Source: JACCQS01 sp050999295 (GTDB lineage Bacteria; Actinomycetota; Actinomycetes; Mycobacteriales; Geodermatophilaceae). From it: DNA of 6,850 nt. A program made the position numbers and the translations under genes. The notes under the pieces were generated by a model. That model did not search any database. It was not told where the DNA came from and saw only the letters and a program-made list of their open reading frames with translations. The stretch covers positions 1-6,850 of the forward strand of contig JBPCPI010000268.1 in NCBI GenBank assembly GCA_050999295.1, in the 5' to 3' direction. Below are positions 1 through 5,336 of this stretch, piece after piece. How positions within the stretch are numbered: position 1 is the stretch's first letter; every line of letters starts with the position of its first letter.

Positions 1-7
1 CCCCAAC

Positions 8-47
8 GGGGAGACTTTCGGGACGGGCACGTCCCTCCGGACTCCCC
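8..47. other. Nested GC-rich inverted repeats upstream of the glycosylase gene
   Basis: Two nested perfect stems are visible: GGGGAG (8-13) with CTCCCC (42-47), and inside it GGGACG (20-25) with CGTCCC (30-35) around a GGCA loop. The CCCC at 1-4 could alternatively pair with GGGG at 8-11, so two folds compete. No T-run follows, so this is not a classical intrinsic terminator. It could be the end of a gene to the left, a leader structure of the glycosylase transcript, or chance pairing in GC-rich DNA. Positions 1-113 otherwise show no gene. Confidence 0.3.
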
Positions 48-100
48 CAAAGGAACCTCCCGGCAGTCTGGACGGTGGCGATTTCGCCCAAAACCGCCAA

Positions 101-112
101 GAGAGGGGGAGG
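101..112 (+). promoter_or_regulatory. Ribosome binding site deciding the glycosylase start
   Basis: The purine run GAGAGGGGGAGG lies directly before GTG 114. Its GAGAGG part ends 7 nt from that GTG, a normal Shine-Dalgarno spacing. The in-frame upstream GTG at 75 has no comparable site, so 114 is preferred. Confidence 0.5.
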
Positions 113-113
113 C

Positions 114-1016
114 GTGCACGAAGCGACCTGGCGCCCGGATTGGCCGGTGGATGCCCCTCGGACCCTGGGACCATTGCGGCATGGTCCCGGGGACCCGTCT
201 TTCCGGCGCACCCCGGACGGTGTCTGGTGGCGAGCCACGACCACACCGGCCGGCCCGGCCACGGTGGCGGTACGAGTGGAGCGGCACGGCGTCCACCACG
301 CGGCCTGGGGCCCAGGCGCGGAGTGGGCCATGGACACCGTGCCCGGCTGGCTGGGCGCCTACGACGACCGCGCGGACTTCCGTCCCACGGACCCGATCGT
401 CGTCCGACTGGATCATCGGTTCCCGGGGCTTCGGCTGGCTCGTACGAACCGAATCTGGGACACCCTCATCGCGGCGATCATCGAACAGAAGGTCACCAGC
501 GCCGAGGCTCATCTGGCCTGGCGATTCCTGCTGCTCACCGCGGGTTCGCCGGCGCCCGGCCCGGCCGCTGAGCGGATGCGGGTTCCCCCCACACCGGAGG
601 CGTTGCTAGAACTGACTGACTGGCAGTGGCACCGCATCGGCCTCGACGGGCAACGCCGGCGAACACTGCGCGCGGCCGCCACAGTCGCCCGACGGCTGGA
701 GGCCGCGGTGCAGATGTCCGCGCAGGATGCGGCCAAACGCCTGCAGGTGGTGCCCGGTATCGGGGCCTGGACTGCGGCCGAGACGATGCAACGGGCGATC
801 GGCGATCCGGACGCGGTGTCGGTGGGGGACCATCACATCCCCTCCCTGGTCGGCTGGGCACTGCTCGGCGAGCGGATCGACGACCAGCGGATGTTGGAAC
901 TGCTCGAACCCTTCCGGCCGCATCGACAGCGTGTCGTACGGCTGATCGAGTCAGGAGCGCCGCGGCCGCCGCGTCACGGGCCGCGGGCACCGATCCGCAG
1001 CTACCGCTCGATCTGA
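114..1016 (+). CDS. HhH-GPD DNA-3-methyladenine glycosylase, AlkA-like
   Basis: This is a probable base-excision repair glycosylase that removes alkylated bases such as 3-methyladenine from DNA, about 300 aa from GTG 114. The helix-hairpin-helix is VPGIGAWTAAE (about residues 213-223 from this start), and the catalytic Asp of the HhH-GPD family is expected in the following SVGDHHIP segment (about residue 239). The block around IIEQKVTSAEAHLAWR is the conserved core helix entry. About 95 N-terminal residues before the core fit the extra N-terminal domain of AlkA-type enzymes. No C-terminal Fe-S cysteine cluster is present, unlike Nth or MutY. Homologs as I recall them begin just before the TWRPDWPVD segment, which supports GTG 114; starting at GTG 75 would add 13 residues. 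The 3' end overlaps the 3' end of cofE on the other strand by 16 bp. Substrate range cannot be read from the sequence. Confidence 0.9.
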   Translation: MHEATWRPDWPVDAPRTLGPLRHGPGDPSFRRTPDGVWWRATTTPAGPATVAVRVERHGVHHAAWGPGAEWAMDTVPGWLGAYDDRADFRPTDPIVVRLDHRFPGLRLARTNRIWDTLIAAIIEQKVTSAEAHLAWRFLLLTAGSPAPGPAAERMRVPPTPEALLELTDWQWHRIGLDGQRRRTLRAAATVARRLEAAVQMSAQDAAKRLQVVPGIGAWTAAETMQRAIGDPDAVSVGDHHIPSLVGWALLGERIDDQRMLELLEPFRPHRQRVVRLIESGAPRPPRHGPRAPIRSYRSI

Positions 1017-2140
1017 CCCACGACGACCACGCCCTGTGGACTCCTGTCAGCCGTTCCGGGAGACACCGCAGCGGCGATCTCGGAAGCCGACAGCCAGGCC
1101 GCGGCCAGGCCCTCGGCATGCAACTGGATGAGCAGTGCCGCGATGGCCATCCCCAGCCGAATGGACGCGTCACCGTCCGCTGGGCCGACAACTCCGGGAA
1201 CGATCACCGCATCGGCGCCACGGAGCAATCGGGCCGCCGCAGTCGCGGACCCCTCGGTGGCCGAGCGCCATGGATTGTCGGGCAGCAGTTCCAGCCCCTC
1301 GGTGAGCCCGCAGGCGCGCAGCGCTGCGTCGATCGAACTTCGCAGGATCGGGCCCGGGACGCGTCCGGCGCCGAACCCGGTGGGATCCCGTCGGCTCCGA
1401 ACGACATCGCGGGTGCCCAGAGCGAACATGTCCTCCTCGACCGGGCGCCGCAGCGCCGCCGCTCCCCGGCCGTCATCGGCCGGTGGCCGTAGTCCTCGAA
1501 CGACCGCGGCGGGCCGCCCGGACAGCTTGCCCTTGACCAGGTCCGCGGCAGCCGCGATCTCGTCGGCCACCGCGATCTCGGTGACCTCCAACGGGACTCC
1601 GCTGGCGTCGGGCAGGCCGCGCAGGTCAGCTACGGCGGCCATCCCCGCCACGCCGATGGCGATGTCGGACAGTCCCCTGCGCCACGTCCGCCCCGTGGTG
1701 TCGCTGATGACGACAGCGACCCGGACGCCGGTTCGAGCGCGGATCTCTTCCCGCAATGCCTTGGCGGAGGCGTCGGCATCGACCGGGAGCAGGGCGATCT
1801 CACCTGCTGCGACGTTCGAGGCGTCCACGCCGGCAGCGGCCATCACCCAGCCGTGGCGGGTCACCACGATCCGGGTGGGGCCGCGCTCGGCCACCACCCG
1901 CACCGTTTCGGTCCCGATGGCCCGCTGGCGGGCGAGCTCTCTGCCTTCCGGGTCGGCGGGGGCTGCAATGAGCCGGCCCTCCACCTTGGAGATGACCTTG
2001 GAGGTGACCACGAGGACGTCTCCGTCCCGCAGCCACGGAGCGGCTTCGCAGAGCAGGCCGGCGAGGTCGTCGCCGGGTCGCATGTCGGGCAGACCCTCGA
2101 TGGGCAGGATCTGCAGACTGCCTCCCGCCGGCTCAGCCAC
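1001..2140 (-). CDS. cofE: Coenzyme F420-0:L-glutamate ligase (FbiB/CofE type) with a shortened C-terminal domain
   Basis: This cytosolic enzyme adds gamma-linked glutamates to F420-0 using GTP and divalent metal ions. The protein is 379 aa. Residues 1 to about 245 are a complete CofE domain: VTSKVISKVEGR (45-56), RHGWVMAAAGVDASN (95-109) and the metal/nucleotide motif SDTTGRTWRRGLSDIAIG (146-163). Residues about 246-379 occupy the place of the nitroreductase-like FMN domain of mycobacterial FbiB, which reduces dehydro-F420-0. Here that part is only about 135 residues against roughly 200, and its entry reads RSRRDPTGFG instead of the usual RRSVRxF-like motif. The later GADAVIVPGVV and AIAALLIQLHAEGLAAAWL segments still resemble that domain. 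The GTG start at 2140 overlaps the cofD stop by 8 bp (GTGGCTGA), which indicates translational coupling. No clear Shine-Dalgarno is seen. The ligase function is secure; reductase activity is doubtful. Confidence 0.93.
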   Translation of the reverse strand: MAEPAGGSLQILPIEGLPDMRPGDDLAGLLCEAAPWLRDGDVLVVTSKVISKVEGRLIAAPADPEGRELARQRAIGTETVRVVAERGPTRIVVTRHGWVMAAAGVDASNVAAGEIALLPVDADASAKALREEIRARTGVRVAVVISDTTGRTWRRGLSDIAIGVAGMAAVADLRGLPDASGVPLEVTEIAVADEIAAAADLVKGKLSGRPAAVVRGLRPPADDGRGAAALRRPVEEDMFALGTRDVVRSRRDPTGFGAGRVPGPILRSSIDAALRACGLTEGLELLPDNPWRSATEGSATAAARLLRGADAVIVPGVVGPADGDASIRLGMAIAALLIQLHAEGLAAAWLSASEIAAAVSPGTADRSPQGVVVVGQIER

Positions 2141-3107
2141 GACTGAGATCGAGCGCGGCCTGCGCCATGCCAGCGGTAGCCTCGGGGCCGCGCATCAACA
2201 GCGGTACGGCCCGGACCTCAACCCCGGGAATGTCGGCGCGGTCGGTCTCGTGGACGAGCCATCCGTCGAGAATGCCGTCTGACTTACGGGCACCATAGTG
2301 CCCTCCCACGCCCTGCGCGGTGACCGGGACGTCCAGTACCGGGAGGCACTTGTCGGCCATTCCTCGGACCACCGCACCGTCCACGATGGGTGACAGGCCG
2401 ACAACTCGAGCGGGGCCCGCACGCAGCGCCTCCCGTACGCCGGGCAGCGCCAGGATCGGACCGATGCTCACCACCGGGTTGCTCGGTGCCAGGATCACCG
2501 CGTCAGCTTGCGCGATCGACTCGAGGACTCCGGGCGCAGGGACGGCCTCGTCCAACCCGACGAACACGAACTCCTCCACGGGGGGCTCCGCGCGGTGGGC
2601 GATCCACCATTCCTGGAAGTGCACGACTCGCCGTACACCTGTGATCGTGCACACCACGTGGGTCTCCACGCGGTCATCACTCATCGGTAGCAGCGCCGCC
2701 CCGGGCTGCCAGCGCTCGCACAACGCGGCGGTCACCTGCGACAGCGGAAAACCGGCGTCCAGCATGCGGGTGCGGATCAGATGGGTGGCGATGTCCCGGT
2801 CTCCGAGACCGAACCAGGACGGTTCGGCGCCGTAGGCCATCAGTTCGTTCTTGGCTTGCCAACTCTCGCCGCGACGCCCCCAACCACGTTCTGTGTCTAT
2901 TCCGTTACCCAGTGTGTACATAATTGTGTCGAGGTCGGGGGAGACGCGCAGGCCGTGCACGGTGAGGTCATCTCCGGTGTTGACGATGACCTGGATCTCC
3001 TGCTCGGAGACCGAATTGTGTTGGGCGCCTTGATGTTGCAGAATGTCGCGCAGACCGAGCAGGAACCGGGCGCCGCCGACACCGCCGGCCAGGACCACCA
3101 CTCGCAC
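2133..3107 (-). CDS. cofD: 2-phospho-L-lactate (or enolpyruvyl) transferase, FbiA/CofD
   Basis: CofD/FbiA transfers the phospholactyl or, in mycobacteria, the phosphoenolpyruvyl moiety from its GDP-activated (GPPG-type) donor to Fo, giving F420-0 or dehydro-F420-0. The protein is 324 aa, normal for the family. The visible motifs are AGGVGGARFLLGL (7-19, N-terminal nucleotide-binding loop), NTGDD (43-47) with SPDLDT (56-61, metal and Fo binding), SDDRVETHV (143-151), APSNPVVSIGPIL (207-219) and SPIVDG (239-244). The frame is open upstream to 3173, but GTG 3107 is chosen because an AAGGA site lies 7 nt before it and the family's first strand (VVVLAGG) starts right after it. It is the first gene of a two-gene operon with cofE and is divergent from whiB2. 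All key motifs look intact. Confidence 0.96.
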   Translation of the reverse strand: MRVVVLAGGVGGARFLLGLRDILQHQGAQHNSVSEQEIQVIVNTGDDLTVHGLRVSPDLDTIMYTLGNGIDTERGWGRRGESWQAKNELMAYGAEPSWFGLGDRDIATHLIRTRMLDAGFPLSQVTAALCERWQPGAALLPMSDDRVETHVVCTITGVRRVVHFQEWWIAHRAEPPVEEFVFVGLDEAVPAPGVLESIAQADAVILAPSNPVVSIGPILALPGVREALRAGPARVVGLSPIVDGAVVRGMADKCLPVLDVPVTAQGVGGHYGARKSDGILDGWLVHETDRADIPGVEVRAVPLLMRGPEATAGMAQAALDLSRG

Positions 3108-3114
3108 TCGGTCA

Positions 3115-3119
3115 TCCTT
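3115..3119 (-). promoter_or_regulatory. Ribosome binding site of cofD
   Basis: The minus strand reads AAGGA followed by 7 nt and then GTG (3107). This site discriminates against longer in-frame starts up to 3173, which would add non-conserved residues. Confidence 0.7.
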
Positions 3120-3152
3120 GCTTGACGCAGATCGCGAGTAGCAGATGGGGTC

Positions 3153-3182
3153 TTGACGGGAGGCTAACGACACGCGTGTAAT
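3153..3182 (+). promoter_or_regulatory. Predicted sigma70-type promoter of whiB2
   Basis: A TTGACG hexamer (3153-3158) is followed after 18 nt by TGTAAT (3177-3182), one base off the -10 consensus. An overlapping alternative -10 is TAATTT (3179-3184). Transcription would start near 3189-3192. The stretch is relatively AT-rich for this window. The start point could give either a leaderless message at GTG 3192 or a leader of about 60 nt to ATG 3249. A second TTGACG at 3122-3127 has no well-placed -10. Confidence 0.5.
3170..3179. promoter_or_regulatory. Perfect 10 bp palindrome overlapping the whiB2 -10, possible operator
   Basis: ACACGCGTGT (3170-3179) is a perfect inverted repeat between cofD and whiB2, and it overlaps the predicted -10 hexamer. 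With the preceding G it contains GACAC (3169-3173), the short core bound by the sporulation regulator WhiA in Streptomyces. GACAC is common in GC-rich DNA, so the WhiA link is only a suggestion. It does not fit the spacing of a BldD box. Confidence 0.3.
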
Positions 3183-3248
3183 TTCATCTGTGTGAGTGGT
3201 TGCCAGTCAGGCAGCCATCTGCCGGGTCGAGACAGTAGGGCAGCAGTG

Positions 3249-3686
3249 ATGGCGCAAGCACGAGCAGTGGCGAGAGCTGACGGGGCATGGTCGAACGACG
3301 ACTGGCCGGGAGGGGCCGCCCGCGGGTCGGTCGTTTCCGGCGCCCACGGGGGTGGTGCAGGCACAGTGGCGGACAGCTTCGGTCGGGATTGGCTACCCAG
3401 CGACCGGGCGGCGGCGGACCCGTTCGGCGCGGATGTGTACACAACCGATCCCTGGGGACAGGAAGCGGAGCAGGATTGGCAGGAACGAGCGCTGTGCTCG
3501 CAGACCGATCCGGAGGCCTTCTTCCCGGAGAAGGGCGGCTCCACCCGGGAGGCCAAGAAGATCTGCACCGGTTGCGAGGTCCGCGCCGAGTGCCTGGAGT
3601 ACGCCTTGGCCCACGACGAGCGCTTCGGGATCTGGGGCGGGCTGTCCGAGCGGGAGCGACGCAAGCTACGCAAGCGCGCCGTCTGA
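3249..3686 (+). CDS. whiB2: WhiB-family Fe-S transcriptional regulator, WhiB2/WhmD type
   Basis: This is an actinobacterial [4Fe-4S] regulator, the orthologue of Streptomyces WhiB and mycobacterial WhiB2/WhmD, which control septation and cell division. From ATG 3249 it is 145 aa. The cluster cysteines are C83, C106, C109 and C115, spaced C-x22-C-x2-C-x5-C. They are followed by the family turn GIWGG (127-131) and a basic C-terminus (SERERRKLRKRAV) for DNA contact. The block around TDPEAFFPEKGGSTREAK is characteristic of the WhiB2 subgroup. The start is uncertain. ATG 3249 has a weak AGGG 8 nt upstream, GTG 3192 (164 aa) would suit a leaderless message, and GTG 3366 (106 aa) is closer to the usual family length and lies where codon third positions become consistently G/C. 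The flanking genes match the mycobacterial fbiA-whiB2-zincin order. It converges on the gene at 3732-4196. Confidence 0.95.
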   Translation: MAQARAVARADGAWSNDDWPGGAARGSVVSGAHGGGAGTVADSFGRDWLPSDRAAADPFGADVYTTDPWGQEAEQDWQERALCSQTDPEAFFPEKGGSTREAKKICTGCEVRAECLEYALAHDERFGIWGGLSERERRKLRKRAV

Positions 3687-3703
3687 GGCCCACCGCGCGG
3701 GCC
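3687..3703. terminator. Short GC hairpin between the convergent whiB2 and zincin genes
   Basis: GGCCC (3687-3691) can pair with GGGCC (3699-3703) around a 7 nt loop, directly after the whiB2 TGA and inside the 45 bp convergent gap. There is no T-run, as is common for actinobacterial terminators, but a 5 bp GC stem can also arise by chance here. Confidence 0.25.
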
Positions 3704-3731
3704 AGCCTGGGTGGTCAACGTCGGGTGATCG

Positions 3732-4196
3732 TCAGTGCCCGGGGTCGATGTCCTCGGGGTCTCGGCCAAGTAGGACGGCGACCTGATCGACGACCACCTC
3801 GTGGACGAGATCGGCCAGGTCGCTGCGGTCACGGGCCCGGATCTCCAGCGGACGGCGATAGAGCACGATCCGGGCCGGAAGGCGATGGCCGGACTCGGAG
3901 AGTCTGGCCGGCAGCAGGCGAGCCAGCGGGACATTGCCATCCTCCAGCACGTCGCTGCCGTGCACGAGTTCGTCCGGGCTGGCCGTGCTCAGGTAGGGAA
4001 CGTCCTCCACCGCGAACTCCACGCCGTCGAGTTCGCGCCGCCAGCGATGTTCGAGATCCTCCACCGTGTCCAGCACCAGATCATCGAACTGGGCGGCGCG
4101 TGAGCGGGCCAGCGGCACCGTCTGCGGGACCAGCCTGCCGCGCAAGCCACGGCCCCGACGGTCACGCGCGCGGCTGCGGTCAGGACGGCGGCTCAC
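3732..4196 (-). CDS. Zincin-like (metallopeptidase family) protein with no HExxH motif
   Basis: This 154 aa protein resembles the small actinobacterial 'metallopeptidase family' proteins (Zincin_1, PF06262) found next to whiB2, such as M. tuberculosis Rv3259. It has an Arg-rich N-terminus (1-22), then RLVPQTVPLARSRAAQFDDL (21-40), EFAVEDVP (60-67), LPARIVLYRRPLEIRA (106-121) and a final helix VVVDQVAVLLGRDPEDIDPG (134-153). The zinc-binding HExxHxxG of classical members should fall in that helix, but here the aligned residues read DQVAVLLG. HE at 132-133 is not followed by the required His. Catalytic protease activity is therefore unlikely and the role is unknown. GTG 4196 is chosen because TACGCT lies 6 nt upstream, a good leaderless arrangement. 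The frame stays open further upstream only as antisense of manB. It is divergent from DUF3499. Confidence 0.85.
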   Translation of the reverse strand: MSRRPDRSRARDRRGRGLRGRLVPQTVPLARSRAAQFDDLVLDTVEDLEHRWRRELDGVEFAVEDVPYLSTASPDELVHGSDVLEDGNVPLARLLPARLSESGHRLPARIVLYRRPLEIRARDRSDLADLVHEVVVDQVAVLLGRDPEDIDPGH

Positions 4197-4202
4197 CGGC
4201 TG

Positions 4203-4208
4203 AGCGTA
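4203..4208 (-). promoter_or_regulatory. -10 element for a leaderless zincin-like transcript
   Basis: On the minus strand TACGCT is followed by 6 nt and then GTG 4196. This matches the actinobacterial TANNNT -10 placed so that transcription starts at the start codon. No Shine-Dalgarno is present and no convincing -35 is seen. Confidence 0.5.
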
Positions 4209-4278
4209 CGGCGATCCGACCCCCGCACAGGCATCCACTACGCCGGTGCGCCTCACCCGCTGATCGCTGAAATCCGGA

Positions 4279-4284
4279 TAGCGT
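4279..4284 (+). promoter_or_regulatory. -10 element for the DUF3499 gene
   Basis: TAGCGT lies 8 nt before GTG 4293. It fits TANNNT with a leaderless or nearly leaderless start; no Shine-Dalgarno is visible and no -35 stands out. Confidence 0.4.
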
Positions 4285-4292
4285 CCCTCGTC

Positions 4293-4646
4293 GTGAGACA
4301 GCAGGCACGTCGGTGCTCGCGCAGCGGATGCGCCAGCGCAGCGGTCGCAACGCTGACCTACGTCTATGCCGATTCGACCGCGGTCGTCGGACCGCTGGCC
4401 TCCTACTCCGAGCCGCACAGCTACGACCTCTGCGAAGCCCACGGCCAGCGGCTCACGGCGCCACGAGGCTGGGAAGTGGTTAGGCACGAGGTCAACCCCG
4501 ACGACATCCTGCCCAGCACCGATGATCTCCTGGCCCTGGCCGACGCAGTGCGGGAGGCGGCCAGGCCCACTCACACCGCAGCCGAATCGCCACCACCGGG
4601 AAGCGGCCGTCGCGGCCACCTGCGCGCGGTCCCCCTGCTGCCCTGA
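4293..4646 (+). CDS. DUF3499 family protein, probable zinc-binding
   Basis: This 117 aa protein belongs to the actinobacterial DUF3499 family (PF12005), which sits upstream of manB (M. tuberculosis Rv3258c position). The conserved N-terminal part contains RRCSRSGCASAAVATLTYVY (6-25), the acidic and aromatic stretch ADSTAVVGPLASYSEPHSYD (26-45) and CEAHGQRLTAPRGWEVVRHE (47-66). C8, C13, C47 and H50 form a C-x4-C ... C-x2-H set that would suit a small zinc site. The tail after about residue 90 is Pro, Gly and Arg rich and poorly conserved. No signal peptide or membrane segment is seen. The function of the family is unknown; its constant link to manB suggests a shared transcript. The start is GTG 4293, from the position of the -10 and the conserved RRCSR motif. 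It ends 45 bp before manB. Confidence 0.92.
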   Translation: MRQQARRCSRSGCASAAVATLTYVYADSTAVVGPLASYSEPHSYDLCEAHGQRLTAPRGWEVVRHEVNPDDILPSTDDLLALADAVREAARPTHTAAESPPPGSGRRGHLRAVPLLP

Positions 4647-4675
4647 CCGCCGGGTCCACCGGCCCGGCCGCCGGT

Positions 4676-4681
4676 TAGGCT
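4676..4681 (+). promoter_or_regulatory. Possible -10 element upstream of manB
   Basis: TAGGCT fits TANNNT and ends 10 nt before ATG 4692. It could drive a message with a very short leader. No -35 and no Shine-Dalgarno are evident, and manB could instead be read through from DUF3499 across the 45 bp gap. Confidence 0.3.
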
Positions 4682-4691
4682 CCCGAGCGTT

Positions 4692-5327
4692 ATGGAGACG
4701 CGGGATCTGTCGACGATCGTCAAGGCGTACGACGTTCGCGGATTGGTCCCCGAGGAGTTCGACGAGCCGATCGCGCGCGATCTGGGGGCTGCTTTCGCCC
4801 AGGTGGTGAGTGCACCGGCCGTCGTGACCGCCCACGACATGCGGGAGAGCTCGGTACCGCTGTCCCGAGCCTTCGCCGAAGGTGTGCTGTCCCAGGGCGT
4901 GGACGTTGTCGAGACCGGCCTCGGCTCCACCGACATGCTGTACTTCGCCTCGGGCTCGCTGGACCTGCCCGGCGCCATGTTCACCGCCAGCCACAATCCG
5001 GCGCAGTACAACGGGATCAAGCTCTGCCGGGCCGGGGCCACGCCCATCGGTGCGGACACCGGGCTGCGCGAGATCCAGCGGATGGCCGAAGCGGGCCCGC
5101 TGCAGCCCGGGCCAAGGCTGTGCGGGGCCCGAACCCAGGACATGCTGTTGCCCTACGCGGACTTCCTGCGCGGTCTTGTCGACCTGCGCGCGAACCGCCC
5201 ATTGAGCGTCGTCGTGGACGCCGGCAACGGGATGGGCGGCTACACCGTCCCCGCCGTACTCGCCGATCTGCCGCTGACCGTCATTCCGATGTTCTTCGAA
5301 CTGGACGGCAGCTGTCCCCACCACTAG
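4692..5327 (+). CDS. ManB N-terminal fragment, domain I and part of domain II
   Basis: This is the 211 aa product if the TAG is read as stop. It holds the KAYDVRG start block (11-17), the phosphoserine loop with Ser100 and the VVVDAGNGMGG strand (173-183). It lacks the metal loop and the sugar and phosphate binding domains, so it cannot be an active mutase on its own. ATG 4692 fits the conserved family N-terminus. No Shine-Dalgarno is visible. Confidence 0.6.
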   Translation: METRDLSTIVKAYDVRGLVPEEFDEPIARDLGAAFAQVVSAPAVVTAHDMRESSVPLSRAFAEGVLSQGVDVVETGLGSTDMLYFASGSLDLPGAMFTASHNPAQYNGIKLCRAGATPIGADTGLREIQRMAEAGPLQPGPRLCGARTQDMLLPYADFLRGLVDLRANRPLSVVVDAGNGMGGYTVPAVLADLPLTVIPMFFELDGSCPHH

Positions 5328-5336
5328 GCGAACCCG

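Noticed and set aside
626..1492. Plus-strand open frame of 288 residues across the glycosylase/cofE junction
   Set aside because: Out of frame with the glycosylase and antisense to cofE, Arg/Gly/Ala rich, with no recognisable domain.
1128..2282. Long plus-strand open frame opposite cofE and cofD (384 residues)
   Set aside because: Low-complexity Ser/Arg/Ala/Thr composition typical of antisense frames in GC-rich DNA; cofE and cofD on the other strand have full family motifs.
3167..3183. BldD box between cofD and whiB2
   Set aside because: The palindrome has an even centre (ACACG/CGTGT), while the BldD consensus has an odd centre with AC-n-C-w-G-n-GT spacing, so it does not match.
3164..3940. 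Minus-strand open frame of 258 residues opposite whiB2
   Set aside because: Antisense of a conserved Cys-containing WhiB domain; no family resemblance or ribosome site.
3287..4270. Plus-strand open frame of 327 residues across whiB2 and the zincin-like gene
   Set aside because: It is whiB2 in another frame and then antisense to the zincin-like gene; the composition is repetitive Arg/Gly/Pro and no motif is seen.
5325..5327. TAG as a pyrrolysine codon
   Set aside because: The expected residue is Glu in a sugar mutase, no pyrrolysine insertion genes are visible, and Pyl use is not expected in this family. Amber suppression in general is left open in the findings.
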